Shown here: positions 9,833-18,464 of the stretch, piece by piece | How the letters are laid out: each line of letters begins with the position of its first letter | Numbering within the stretch: position 1 is the stretch's first letter | Assembly: GCA_000230935.2 (NCBI GenBank) | Contig: AGIQ01000011.1 | Location: 49,476 to 113,475 of the forward strand | Length of the DNA: 64,000 nucleotides | Origin: Mycolicibacterium rhodesiae JS60 | Lineage (GTDB): Bacteria > Actinomycetota > Actinomycetes > Mycobacteriales > Mycobacteriaceae | Reading direction: 5' to 3' | Notes under the pieces: generated by a model | The model's database searches: none | Seen by the model: only the letters and a program-made list of their open reading frames with translations | Told to the model about the DNA's origin: nothing | Made by a program: the position numbers and the translations under genes

Positions 9833-10657
9833 ATGCGGATTTCGGCCAAGCTCGCGCCCACCTTCGCCTACCCCGAGCTCGAGCGGTTCTGGCGCACTGC
9901 TGACGAACTCGGCTTCGAAGCGATCTGGAACTACGACCACTTCTACGGTCTGGTCGAGAACACCACACCGACGCATGAGGGGTGGACGACGCTGGCCGCG
10001 ATGGCCGTGGTGATCCGGCAAGCCCGGGTCGGCTGCATGGTCACCGGTGTGACCTATCGCAATCCGGCGATCCTGGCCAAGATGGCCGTCACTGTGGACC
10101 ACATCAGCGGCGGGCGGCTCGACTTCGGCATCGGCGCCGGGTGGCATGAGGCCGAGCATCGCGGCTACGGCCTCGAATTCCCCAGCGCAGGAACGCGGGT
10201 GGCGATGCTGGACGAAGCGCTCACCGTCATCCGCCGGCTGTGGACCGAGGAAGCGGTCAGCTTCCAGGGCCGGTTCTACACGCTGCACGAGGCCATCTGC
10301 GAACCCAAGCCGCTGCAGCACCCGCACCCGCCGATCGTCGTCGGTGGGTCCCAACCCAAGATGCTGCGCGTCATCGCCCGCCACGCCGACGAATGGAACA
10401 CGCCCAGCCATCAGGGCCCGCAGGAGTGGGGCGAGACCAACACCCGGCTGAACGAAGCCTGTGCCGAGGTGGGCCGCGACCCGGCCGCGATCCGACGCTC
10501 CGTCCAGCTCTTCCTGCACCCGCGCGAACCCGAACAAGCTGCCGCGCAACTGGATCTGCTGCCGCGCTTCGCGGAGCTCGGCTGCGAGCATGCGGTGCTG
10601 GCGTTCTACCAGCCGCCGTCAGCCGAGCTGCTGGTGCGGTGTGCGGCGCTGCGTTAG
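9833..10657 (+). CDS. LLM-class F420-dependent oxidoreductase
   Basis: This 274-residue TIM-barrel protein belongs to the bacterial luciferase-like (LLM) superfamily, whose mycobacterial members mostly use coenzyme F420. It starts with ISAKLAPTFAYPELERFWRT and shows the typical YDHFYGLVENTTPTHEGWTT and GVTYRNPAILAKMAVTVDHI segments, then GRLDFGIGAGWHEAEH (near residue 105). A hydride transfer on a carbonyl or enone is the usual reaction; the substrate is unknown. It is the first gene after recX and marks the left border of the catabolic island, 26 nt behind recX. Confidence 0.85.
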   Translation: MRISAKLAPTFAYPELERFWRTADELGFEAIWNYDHFYGLVENTTPTHEGWTTLAAMAVVIRQARVGCMVTGVTYRNPAILAKMAVTVDHISGGRLDFGIGAGWHEAEHRGYGLEFPSAGTRVAMLDEALTVIRRLWTEEAVSFQGRFYTLHEAICEPKPLQHPHPPIVVGGSQPKMLRVIARHADEWNTPSHQGPQEWGETNTRLNEACAEVGRDPAAIRRSVQLFLHPREPEQAAAQLDLLPRFAELGCEHAVLAFYQPPSAELLVRCAALR

Positions 10658-10781
10658 GGCTGGGCGAGTCCCGGCCCGACTGCCTCATGCACCACGCCGA
10701 GATCGCGGTGCTCGAGGCGACGGCTGTCGCATCAAAGAGCGAGACCTGGGCCCCGCCGGTGCGCGTCGCTCGACAACCGGG

Positions 10782-11870
10782 TCAACCCGAAGAGATCCGA
10801 CCGCTGGCTATCCCATTGAGGCCGAGATCGGCAAACGTCACGATGCCAGGCGGAGTGGCGACTACGGCTGGTACTGCGTTCACTGCCCGCGCCGCAGTCG
10901 CGACGAGAGTGGCTTCGTTGTAGTCGATCCCGGAGCCCTCGCCGCCGAGGGTCATCTCGAGGACCAGATTTGGCTCGCCCTCGATCGTGATCCGGTAGAG
11001 GGCGCGGCGTCCCATACCGGGTTGAGGCCACTGCGGGGCGACGTCCGGGTGGATCCGAGTCACATGGTCGGCGACGACGCGCGGCTGACCGCGGGAGACA
11101 CCCGCGACCTGGAAGCGCACGCCGACCAGGCTGTCCTTCGCCATGTGACCGATAGGGACGTCGAACGCCTCGTCCGCATAGCAGCGGGCCACCGTCTCTT
11201 CGAGCCCGTCGAGCTCGATGCCGAGCATCTCTGCCAGCGCCCGCACGACTCCGCCCCAATACCGCGTCGGCGCGCCGTGATCGAGAATGGGGGCCGGCGC
11301 GCCCGCAGGCAGCCCGAAGCCGTACGGCGTGCCCCACCCTGGGTCCGGGTGATCGCCATATAGCCCCAGCTCCTGCACGCGGACCGTGCGGACCCGCCGA
11401 CATAGCTGCACTGCCGAAATCGGCAGGGCGTCAAGGGTGAAGCCTGGGTCGAGTCCGGTGGTGAACAGCGACGCGCGCCCTTCGAGGCAGGCCGCTTGTA
11501 ACCGGTTGACCGCCTTGGGGTGCGCTGAGCCCGGGTGGATCAGGTCTATCATTGACACCGACACGACGTTGATACCAGCCGCGAGCAGGCGTACGAGTTC
11601 GTTCACCGCCTCTCGGGGACGGGTCTCGCCGATCGCCGCGTAGACGACACAATCGAGCTCCTGCCCAATGAACTGATCGACGTCTGATGTCACCGGTACG
11701 CCCGTTGCAGTCTTCGCGTCGCAGAGCATGCTGGCGTCGATGCCCGAATTGCCGGGAGAATGCGACCAGGCGGCGACGAGTTCCAGAGCAGGGTGCGCGA
11801 TGATCGCACTGAGCGCATGCCGCCCCACATGCCCGAGAGACCATTGCCCAACCCGCAGCCGCGCCATCAT
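10782..11870 (-). CDS. DapB-like NAD(P)H-dependent reductase, copy 1
   Basis: This 362-residue protein has an N-terminal Rossmann fold of the dihydrodipicolinate-reductase type, LRVGQWSLGHVGRHALSAI (residues about 4-22). A second domain carries FTTGLDPGFTLDALP near 145, typical of the DapB-like proteins expanded in mycobacteria and related to 2,4-diaminopentanoate dehydrogenase. The real substrate is unknown. Two adjacent ATG codons (11870 and 11867) are possible starts. It is the last and most diverged of three tandem paralogues on this strand, 75 nt behind copy 2, and may have its own promoter. Confidence 0.8.
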   Translation of the reverse strand: MMARLRVGQWSLGHVGRHALSAIIAHPALELVAAWSHSPGNSGIDASMLCDAKTATGVPVTSDVDQFIGQELDCVVYAAIGETRPREAVNELVRLLAAGINVVSVSMIDLIHPGSAHPKAVNRLQAACLEGRASLFTTGLDPGFTLDALPISAVQLCRRVRTVRVQELGLYGDHPDPGWGTPYGFGLPAGAPAPILDHGAPTRYWGGVVRALAEMLGIELDGLEETVARCYADEAFDVPIGHMAKDSLVGVRFQVAGVSRGQPRVVADHVTRIHPDVAPQWPQPGMGRRALYRITIEGEPNLVLEMTLGGEGSGIDYNEATLVATAARAVNAVPAVVATPPGIVTFADLGLNGIASGRISSG

Positions 11871-11945
11871 GAACAACCTAGGGTGCCGGGCGCAGACGGA
11901 GCATTGGCACCCGAGCGAAGTGCCATGCAGCCCCACGGGCGACCG

Positions 11946-12944
11946 TTAGGCCGGTGCTGCATCAGCGACGTCGACCAGCGCACCGCGTGCGCCAATAATG
12001 GGTAGGTCGGTGGGCACGACGACTCCCGGCTGTGCACGGCACACGTGCGGTATCGCATGCACGGCTGCCATCGCCGTCCCGACCACCAGCAGGCTCATCA
12101 CGTCGTGATCTTCGGCCAGTGAGTCGTCGCGGGGAGGTCCGAAGCGAATGACGGCGTCCACTCGCGGTTCGCCTTCGATCTCGACGGTGAATCCTTTGGC
12201 GTCGGTCCACTGGGGATTGAGGCCGTCGTCGCTCATCCTCCAGCAGATCGCCAGCTCCACGATCGTTCTCCCACGCCACAATCCGCGGTAGATCCGGCGT
12301 TGGCCGGCGATCGTCCCCTTCGGAAGCGTCATGAAGCCGAGGTCGAGGGATTCGAAGTACCCGAGCCCGTAGCGGCTGGATTCGGGATCCACTTCGGTCA
12401 GCCGGGTGGTGAGTGGCTTGCCGAATCCGAGAACGGCCCAGGCGTCGCGGACCGGATATTGGGCACAGTTGAGGGTTTCGACGAGCTTGACGCTGTGAAC
12501 TTTGCGGCATGCCCCTGTCAGGAAGCCGGCTACCACGTTGACGAATCCCGGCTCGAAACCAGTGCCGAGGAATGTTGCACCGCCGTTAAGGGCGGCGGCC
12601 TGAAGTTCGGCGTATTCGTCGCGATGGTGGCGACCGGTGAGGAAGTCCCCGGTGGTGACGGCGTTGATCCCGCTGCGCAGCAGCCGAGCCACCAGTGGAT
12701 AGTCGATGAAACCTGGTGTGTAGACGACGCAATCGGGCGCGGCGGCGATGAGTTCGTCGACGTTGTCGGTGGCCTTGACTCCGATGGGCGCCACGCCGGC
12801 CAGCGTCCCGGCGTCGCAGCCCACCTTCTCCGGGGCATGGGCATGGACTCCGACCACGTCGAGCCCATCGTGGTCGATCATTGCGCGTAGTGCGCGGCGC
12901 CCGACGTTGCCGGTGGACCACTGAACGACCCGATACGGAGCCAT
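11946..12944 (-). CDS. DapB-like NAD(P)H-dependent reductase, copy 2
   Basis: A 332-residue paralogue of its neighbours. The N-terminal nucleotide-binding segment reads YRVVQWSTGNVGRRALRAMI and the second conserved block is FLGTGFEPGFVNVVAGFL (about 135-152). The ATG at 12944 overlaps the stop of copy 3 by one base (TGATG), so the two are translated together. The family is annotated as dihydrodipicolinate reductase-like, but lysine synthesis is an unlikely role with three tandem copies beside a P450. Reduction or dehydrogenation of a carbonyl or amine intermediate is inferred. Confidence 0.8.
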   Translation of the reverse strand: MAPYRVVQWSTGNVGRRALRAMIDHDGLDVVGVHAHAPEKVGCDAGTLAGVAPIGVKATDNVDELIAAAPDCVVYTPGFIDYPLVARLLRSGINAVTTGDFLTGRHHRDEYAELQAAALNGGATFLGTGFEPGFVNVVAGFLTGACRKVHSVKLVETLNCAQYPVRDAWAVLGFGKPLTTRLTEVDPESSRYGLGYFESLDLGFMTLPKGTIAGQRRIYRGLWRGRTIVELAICWRMSDDGLNPQWTDAKGFTVEIEGEPRVDAVIRFGPPRDDSLAEDHDVMSLLVVGTAMAAVHAIPHVCRAQPGVVVPTDLPIIGARGALVDVADAAPA

Positions 12945-13999
12945 CAGTCGGCGGTACTCGATGCGCGCGCTGCTATCACCGGTAGATCGAGCGGTGTGCA
13001 CACCCCAGCCGGCGCTGCTACGACGGCGGGTATCGCGTTGACCGCCGGCATCGCGGTAGTGACGCCGATGTCGAAGCTCTCGAAATCCGCCGGCGCGAAA
13101 GACATCTTCAGTTTCACGTTGGGATCTCCGGTGATACGGATGAGGTAGGCGTTGGCCAGCTGCCATTCCGGATCCTGGGGGTGGCCGAGGATACTGCCCA
13201 GGGTCCAGGTGGTCCGAAGTTCGCTGACGGGGATGCCGGCTCGGAGTCCCGTCCACGTGGCGTCGACTCCGGCCACTGTGCCCGCATCGATCTTCATGAA
13301 GCCGAGGTCGCGGTCGGTGAGGGCCACGGCGACCTCGACGCCGAGGTCGACATCGTCGATCTGCACGCCGATAGCCTCGGCCATCGCCGCAACAGTTTCT
13401 GGGTAATCGGGTTCGGCGGCAAGGAGTTTGGACTTGATCGCGGCGGTATCGGGTGGGCCACCGAACCCGTAGCCGGCCCAGGTCGGAGCGTTGCCATAGA
13501 GAAAGCAGTCCATCGATTCGGTCACGCTGATCCGGCTGACGTGGCGACACATCGCGGTGGCCGCCAACGCCACCGTGGGTACATGCATCGGATTCATGCC
13601 GGTGCCGACCAGGGTCGCGCCGCCCGTGCGCGCCGCCGCGGCCAGACGCGCTCCGGCGTCGTCGGGGTAGTACTGGCCGTTGACCAGTCGGGCAGTGGTA
13701 ACGACGTTGACCCCGCTGGACAGAATGCGTTCGAGTTCGGTGATGTCGGGCCAATGCGGCATGTATACGATGCAGTCGGGCTTGCTTGCCAACACCTCCT
13801 CGATGTCGCCAGTGGCCATGACGCCCAAGGGATCCCGTCCGGCGAGCACGCCGGCGTCGACGCCCCGTTTTTCGGGGCTGTGACTGTAGAGTCCCACCAA
13901 TTCGAGCCGCGGATCGTCGAGAATTGCGCGTATCGCGCTCTGGCCGACGATGCCGCTGGTCCATTGGGCCACCCGGATCGGCGTCGTGCGCTCAGACAT
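12944..13999 (-). CDS. DapB-like NAD(P)H-dependent reductase, copy 3
   Basis: A 351-residue member of the same family with IRVAQWTSGIVGQSAIRAIL at residues 8-27, PDCIVYMPHWPDITELERIL near 75, and LVGTGMNPMHVPTVALAA near 132. The second-domain block has MNPMHV where copies 1 and 2 have a D/E-PGF motif, so substrate preference may differ. Its start overlaps the end of the P450 gene by 8 nt, placing P450, copy 3 and copy 2 in one operon. Confidence 0.8.
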   Translation of the reverse strand: MSERTTPIRVAQWTSGIVGQSAIRAILDDPRLELVGLYSHSPEKRGVDAGVLAGRDPLGVMATGDIEEVLASKPDCIVYMPHWPDITELERILSSGVNVVTTARLVNGQYYPDDAGARLAAAARTGGATLVGTGMNPMHVPTVALAATAMCRHVSRISVTESMDCFLYGNAPTWAGYGFGGPPDTAAIKSKLLAAEPDYPETVAAMAEAIGVQIDDVDLGVEVAVALTDRDLGFMKIDAGTVAGVDATWTGLRAGIPVSELRTTWTLGSILGHPQDPEWQLANAYLIRITGDPNVKLKMSFAPADFESFDIGVTTAMPAVNAIPAVVAAPAGVCTPLDLPVIAARASSTAD

Positions 14000-15251
14000 C
14001 CCACACCACGTTCAGAGCTGCAGGTGATCGCATGAGCGTACCGTTGATGACGGGTCGCGGATGGTCGGGATCGAGTCTCAAGCCCGGCAGCGTCAGCAGG
14101 GCTCGGACCAATTCCTCGGTCTCCATTTTCGATAGATGCATACCCAGGCATAGGTGCACGCCGTGGCCGAAGCCCAGTGCCGATTTGTAGGGCCGACGCA
14201 GATCGAAGCGTTCGGGGTCTTCCCAGCGGGTCGGATCGTGGTTGGCCGCACCGACCATCACCATCAGGGTGGCTCCGGCTGGGATGTCCACTCCGGCGAG
14301 TCGGGTGTCTTCGGTGGCAAGCCGCGGAACGAACTGCAGCGGGGTCTCCCAACGGATCGTCTCGTTGACCGCCGCCGTCAATGCTGCCGGGTCATCGCGC
14401 ACCGCCGCCAGTTGCTCTGGATCGGACAGCAGCGCTGTCAGCAGCGATGATGAGGAGCGGTAGGTGGTTTCGGCGCCGGCGGGCAGGAGCAGGCGCAGGA
14501 ACGAGTAGATTTCCTCGTCGGTCAGGCGTTGGCCTTCGTGCTCGGCGTGTGCCAGTACCGAGATCAGATCATCGGTCGGGTGTGCGCGGCGCTCGGCGAG
14601 CACAGGGGCGAACATTTCGCCGAGCTTCGCGGCGCTGGCGCTGCCCTTGTCGAGGTCGTAGGACAAGGTGACCAGTTGGATGGCGGTGTAGTGGAACGCG
14701 GAGTGCTGCGTCGCCGGCAGGCCGAGGATGGACGCGAACGTGCGCATCGGGAAGGCGAACAGGAAGCCGCGAACCAGGTCGGTGTGGCCCTGGGGTCGCA
14801 ATTCGCTGATCATCTCGGCCAGCAGCGGGGTCACGAACCGTGCCTTCCACGCGGCCATGGTCTTGGGGCCCAGAGGTTTCTGCAACAGTGCGCGGTATTC
14901 GCGGTGCTCGGGCGGGTCCATCTCGATGACCGAGTGGCCCATCACCTTTCCGATCATGTCGTGGTAGGCCATATTGCTGAACGTCGCGTTGTCCAGCAAC
15001 ACCTCGACCGCGGTGTCGTAGGAGTACACGCTGAACACCGGTGGCACTCCTTCGGTGTTTCCCGGCATGCCCAGATGCGGAAGCCCGGGGTGCACGGGGG
15101 ACTGGAAACGCAGTGCGGTGTAGCTGGCGTACGGCGCGGGCTGCCCGAACCCGACGGAGAGGTTGAACGTCTCGAAGAGCTTCCATGCATCGTCGTCGTA
15201 TCCCGGATCAAGGTTGAGGGCTGACGGTGACGGTTCAGATGCAGTCTGCAT
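13992..15251 (-). CDS. Cytochrome P450 (first of three)
   Basis: The 419-residue P450 has the I-helix oxygen motif LPAGAETTYRSSSS (near 260), the ExxR of the K-helix in VNETIRWE (near 300), and the haem loop FGHGVHLCLGMH with Cys near residue 365. It lacks a membrane anchor, as bacterial P450s do, and needs a ferredoxin and reductase not found in the window. The start is taken at ATG 15251 (MQTASEPS). Only 19 nt separate it from the divergent tetR start. It leads the operon with DapB-like copies 3 and 2. Substrate unknown. Confidence 0.88.
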   Translation of the reverse strand: MQTASEPSPSALNLDPGYDDDAWKLFETFNLSVGFGQPAPYASYTALRFQSPVHPGLPHLGMPGNTEGVPPVFSVYSYDTAVEVLLDNATFSNMAYHDMIGKVMGHSVIEMDPPEHREYRALLQKPLGPKTMAAWKARFVTPLLAEMISELRPQGHTDLVRGFLFAFPMRTFASILGLPATQHSAFHYTAIQLVTLSYDLDKGSASAAKLGEMFAPVLAERRAHPTDDLISVLAHAEHEGQRLTDEEIYSFLRLLLPAGAETTYRSSSSLLTALLSDPEQLAAVRDDPAALTAAVNETIRWETPLQFVPRLATEDTRLAGVDIPAGATLMVMVGAANHDPTRWEDPERFDLRRPYKSALGFGHGVHLCLGMHLSKMETEELVRALLTLPGLRLDPDHPRPVINGTLMRSPAALNVVWDV

Positions 15252-15270
15252 GTGAGTTACCGTAGCAGGT

Positions 15271-15858
15271 GTGAATCGGCAGGAACAGGCGCAGGCAACG
15301 CGCGCCGCCCTCGTGGCGGCCGCACGCGAATCATGGGCACAGCGTGGGTTCTTCGCGACCAGCACTTCGGACATCGTGGCCGCCGCCGGCGTGGGAACCC
15401 GTGGGGCCTTCTATGCGCACTTCCCCGATCGGGAGAGCCTGTTCCTCGCGGTGTTCGACGATGTGCATCGATGGTTGTCCACGGTGCTCGACGACACGTT
15501 GGTGCCCTCCGGTGACCCGCTGGCCGACCTTCAGCTGGTGCTGTTGGCCTTTCTCGACGTCGTCGTCGACGCCCCCGACGTGCAGGCGTTGCTCGTCGAT
15601 GGTCCCGCGTTGTTCGGCGCCGCACGCTGGCACCATGCCGAGCAGACGCGCGGGCTCGCGCCGATTGAGGCCCGCATCGAGGCCGCCCTTCGCGCCGGTG
15701 TCATCGAAGCGCAGCCGGTACGGCCATTGGCGACGATTCTGCTGATGCTGGTCAACGACACCGCGTTGCACATCGCTACCGCGGACGACCGTGCCGCTGC
15801 CCGGCGCGACGCGGGTGCCGCACTGGCGCGGCTGATCTCGGGCCTGCGGGTGCGCTGA
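15271..15858 (+). CDS. TetR-family transcriptional regulator
   Basis: This 195-residue regulator has a TetR DNA-binding domain at the N-terminus: ALVAAARESWAQRGFFATSTSDIVAAAG is split across helices 1-3, then VGTRGAFYAHFPDRESLF (about 41-58) as the recognition helix and following segment. The C-terminal part is a helical ligand domain. Start GTG 15271 is only 19 nt from the divergent P450 start, so the regulator very likely acts on that intergenic strip and both genes. The ligand is unknown. Confidence 0.88.
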   Translation: MNRQEQAQATRAALVAAARESWAQRGFFATSTSDIVAAAGVGTRGAFYAHFPDRESLFLAVFDDVHRWLSTVLDDTLVPSGDPLADLQLVLLAFLDVVVDAPDVQALLVDGPALFGAARWHHAEQTRGLAPIEARIEAALRAGVIEAQPVRPLATILLMLVNDTALHIATADDRAAARRDAGAALARLISGLRVR

Positions 15859-15926
15859 CGTATTCGCTCGAGCGCCAGTTCCGCGCAACGGTCAGCCGAC
15901 CGCGGTGACACGACGGAGGAGACGTT

Positions 15927-16451
15927 ATGTAGGTACACACCAATTGTTTCGATGTCGATGGAACACTGACAGAGATCTGGTCGCTGTGGTTTCCGCCGGG
16001 GCCGAGGAACCTGGCGCCGGGCCAGCCCCAGGTGCTCACGTTCGGGGATGTCCGTATCGAGATTGTTCATCGTGGAAACGAGATCCACGACGGCTTGGTT
16101 CGGCACTGCCATTACCCCGTCCCGAGGTATCTGCTGTCCGGTGGAGTTGCCGAATCCTGGGAACTAATCACCGATGTCGTCCCTGAAGAGTCGTATCGCT
16201 ACCGCGGGATCACACGACCGCCTTTCGCGTTCGCCGAAGGTCGACAATAGCTCGAACGGCTCGACGACAGCACGACGCGCGTGCATTTCCGGGAGTCCTA
16301 CCGGGTGTCTCACCCCATTCTTCGGCGGTTGGTGGAGCGCCGGCTACACGAGCGGATATCCCGGGACAACGACGCAGTGATGAAGGCGGGACTGGATGGG
16401 GGTCTGCCGGTGCTGCGTTCGCGGGGATCCTCCGGCGAGGGCTCGCGGTAG
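15927..16451 (+). pseudogene. SRPBCC (polyketide cyclase-like) gene broken by two TAG codons
   Basis: Behind a good ribosome site (GGAGGA) an ATG at 15927 is followed at once by TAG (15930-15932). The frame then stays open and protein-like to a second TAG (16248-16250) and again to a final TAG at 16449-16451. The translation carries VRIEIVHRGNE, GLVRHCHYPVPRYLLSGG and TTRVHFRESYRVSHPILRRL, which I recognise as a mycobacterial SRPBCC ligand-binding family. A lost gene with two nonsense mutations is the simplest reading. Part of it (from ATG 16032) could still be made as a short product of 72 residues. Confidence 0.7.
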
Positions 16452-16500
16452 GCGATCCGTCACCCGCAACACCACACCTCGGCATCGGCCGGATCGCGCC

Positions 16501-17592
16501 TCAGTCGTTGACGATCACTGTCCGGACGCCCCGCCCGGCACTCAAGTCCGCGAACGCGTCGTTGACGTCCACGAGTTGGACTCGGCGGGTCAACAGCGCG
16601 TCGAGTGGTAGGCGTCCGGATTGCCACAAACCGAGCAGCATCGGAAAATCGCGGGCCGGTACCACCGAACCGTATTGACAGCCGACCAGTGTCTTGGCGT
16701 CCATGAACAACCGATACGGCGAGAGCGAGAGCACATCATCGGGTGTCGCCGCGCCGACGACGCACGTCACGCCGCCGCGCCGGGTCGCGCGCAATGCTGT
16801 GTCGACGGTGCCGGCGCGGCCGACAGCTTCGAACACGATGTCGGCGCCGCGCCTTCCGGTCAATGCCCTGATCTCCTTGGCAACGTCACCCGCAGCCGGG
16901 TCGAGGGCATGTGTCGCTCCGAGCTGTTGCGCGAGTTCTCGGCGCTCGGTGACGGGATCGACGGCAATGATCGTTGCGGCCCCGCGTGTCGCCGATGCCA
17001 TGAGGGCGGCCAGGCCGACCCCACCGAGGCCGATGACGGCGACGGCGCTGCCGTGCGAGACCGGAGCGGTGTTGAATGCGGCGCCAGCACCGGTTGCGAC
17101 ACCGCAACCGATGAGGGCAGCCAATTCGAGGGGGATGGATCGATCGATGGGAACCAGTGCGCGGCCAAGGCAATTCGTTGCCGTGGCGAAGCTGGAGACG
17201 CCCATCGACGTGAATAGGGATGCTCCGGCGCGGTCGGTCGCGTACGGCATGGCATAACTGTCGGCAATAGCGTTCTGGCAGAGGTGTAACTCACCGCGTG
17301 CGCAGAACCAGCAGTGCTGGCAGGAAGCCGTCCACGCGATTACGACATGGTCGCCTGGGCTGACGTGGTGCACCTCGGCACCGACCCCTTCGACGATGCC
17401 CGCCCCTTCGTGCCCGAGCACGCACGGCGTGCCCGCCGGCAGGATTCCGGTGGCTTGGGAGAGGTCCGAATGGCAAACGCCGCTGGCGGCAATGCGGACG
17501 CGAGCCTGATCGGGTGCGAGCGGAGCGAGCTCGATGTCCTCGACCTGCAACGGTCCGCCGATTTCTCGCAACACCGCAGCGCGTTCGGTCAT
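16501..17592 (-). CDS. Zinc-dependent alcohol dehydrogenase (MDR family)
   Basis: The 363-residue medium-chain dehydrogenase has the catalytic zinc ligands in SGVCHSDLSQ (Cys near 38) and LGHEGAGIVEG (His-Glu near 60). Four Cys of the structural zinc site lie in CQHCWFCARGELHLC (near 90-104), and the Rossmann loop is VIGLGGVGLAALMA (near 188). The family oxidises primary or secondary alcohols with NAD+. Start ATG 17592 (MTERAAVL) is chosen over a longer frame without a ribosome site. Two tandem inverted repeats (17664-17687 and 17699-17722) sit directly upstream and probably control it. Confidence 0.9.
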   Translation of the reverse strand: MTERAAVLREIGGPLQVEDIELAPLAPDQARVRIAASGVCHSDLSQATGILPAGTPCVLGHEGAGIVEGVGAEVHHVSPGDHVVIAWTASCQHCWFCARGELHLCQNAIADSYAMPYATDRAGASLFTSMGVSSFATATNCLGRALVPIDRSIPLELAALIGCGVATGAGAAFNTAPVSHGSAVAVIGLGGVGLAALMASATRGAATIIAVDPVTERRELAQQLGATHALDPAAGDVAKEIRALTGRRGADIVFEAVGRAGTVDTALRATRRGGVTCVVGAATPDDVLSLSPYRLFMDAKTLVGCQYGSVVPARDFPMLLGLWQSGRLPLDALLTRRVQLVDVNDAFADLSAGRGVRTVIVND

Positions 17593-17663
17593 CGCTGGTC
17601 CTTCCCGATCGTCGGGTACCGGAAGAGTCGATCCCACTGGAGATGCGCTGTGGCCAACGTAGC

Positions 17664-17687
17664 TTACAGACGCAATGTCAGACGTAA
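17664..17687. promoter_or_regulatory. Island operator site 1 (TTACAG-N12-ACGTAA)
   Basis: A 24-bp imperfect inverted repeat with the same 6-12-6 geometry as the other sites in the island. It lies 72 nt upstream of the Zn-ADH start and 12 nt from site 2, a tandem arrangement that suggests cooperative regulator binding. Confidence 0.55.
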
Positions 17688-17698
17688 CGCTCTCATGT

Positions 17699-17722
17699 TT
17701 ACGTCTGGATGCTCACATGTAA
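17699..17722. promoter_or_regulatory. Island operator site 2 (TTACGT-N12-ATGTAA)
   Basis: A 24-bp inverted repeat whose symmetry extends one base on each side (TTTACGT...ATGTAAA). Read on the minus strand its centre contains GCATCCA, also present in site 5. It lies upstream of the Zn-ADH gene next to site 1. Confidence 0.65.
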
Positions 17723-17826
17723 AGCAATATCATCCCACTTCACGTCAACACAGGGCCGAATCCGGCCATTCGTGGCTCCAGGTGAATCGCCGGTTTCGGC
17801 GATTCGGGTGGTCGCCGGCTGGGCTG

Positions 17827-18381
17827 CTAGCCGGCTGCCGCGCGCCGCGGCAGCCGGCGCCGGCGAGGGTCCAGGCCCGCCGCGTGGCGCAGTTCGGCAA
17901 GGAATTGGTCTGGGTCGCCGAGGCCGAGCAGGTAGTGGCTCAACGCGATGCGCACCACTGCCGCCGCCGCCACCTCGCGGTGCTCGCTCACCATGATCTT
18001 GACGATCGAGCTTTCCATGGTTGGCAACGTGCGTCGCATCTGCTGGATCACGTGTTCGGGCTCGATATCGGCCAGCGAGTGCAGCGAGTAAGAACTCTGG
18101 AACTCGACGATGAAGGTCAGTGCGGCGTCCAGGCGGTCCGCGCCGCTGAGCCCGGCGATCGCGGCGGCGACTCCGGCGTCGAAATTATCTTGTTCGTACT
18201 GTCCGAACGCCTCGAGGAGGCCCTCTTTCGACGCGAAGTATCGGTAGATCGATGGCCGGGAGACGCCTGCCTCCGCCGCGACGTCGGACAGCTGGAGACG
18301 GCGCGGACCGCTTCGGGCCAACACCACGAACGTGGCATCCAGGATGCGCCTGCGCAGCGACGGGTCAGATTCGTTCGACAC
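17827..18381 (-). CDS. TetR-family regulator, likely owner of the TTACAT-N12-ATGTAA operators
   Basis: The 184-residue TetR protein has a clear N-terminal HTH: RRRILDATFVVLARSG, LQLSDVAAEAGVSRPSIYRY and FASKEGLLEAF (about residues 10-58). The rest is the helical ligand-binding part. The gene lies between an operator in its own upstream region (18406-18429) and two operators downstream in front of the ADH, so autoregulation and control of the neighbours are likely. The last ten codons encode an Arg-rich tail and form a perfect DNA hairpin. The effector is unknown but may be an acyl-CoA or steroid-like intermediate, as in KstR-type regulators. Confidence 0.88.
   Translation of the reverse strand: MSNESDPSLRRRILDATFVVLARSGPRRLQLSDVAAEAGVSRPSIYRYFASKEGLLEAFGQYEQDNFDAGVAAAIAGLSGADRLDAALTFIVEFQSSYSLHSLADIEPEHVIQQMRRTLPTMESSIVKIMVSEHREVAAAAVVRIALSHYLLGLGDPDQFLAELRHAAGLDPRRRRLPRRAAAG
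17830..17858 (-). terminator. GC-rich hairpin at the end of tetR
   Basis: A perfect 13-bp inverted repeat, GCCGGCTGCCGCG, with a 3-nt loop, lies inside the last ten tetR codons. No U-tract follows, which is usual for mycobacterial hairpin terminators. It could end the tetR transcript or dampen readthrough into the downstream ADH. Confidence 0.5.
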
Positions 18382-18405
18382 GGGCGAACTCCCTTCCTTG
18401 ACCCT

Positions 18406-18429
18406 TTACATACTGGCAGTCAAATGTCA
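18406..18429. promoter_or_regulatory. Island operator site 3 (TTACAT-N12-ATGTCA)
   Basis: A 24-bp inverted repeat with 5 of 6 arm positions paired, 25 nt upstream of the tetR start and 123 nt upstream of the divergent hydrolase start. It shares TTACATAC-(T/C)-GGCA with site 5. Its placement suggests autoregulation of tetR and control of the hydrolase gene. Confidence 0.65.
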
Positions 18430-18464
18430 CACTTGGGGCGCTTAGCGAGGAATGTTCGGTCGAT

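Noticed and set aside
12945..13964. Fusion of DapB-like copy 2 with an upstream 340-codon frame
   Set aside because: The upstream part lies in another frame of copy 3, whose own protein is well conserved. Copy 2 begins normally at 12944.
15905..16500. Short proteins at 16032-16250 and 16174-16380 as separate genes
   Set aside because: They are pieces or shadows of the SRPBCC pseudogene; homology-like sequence continues across the stop codons in one frame.
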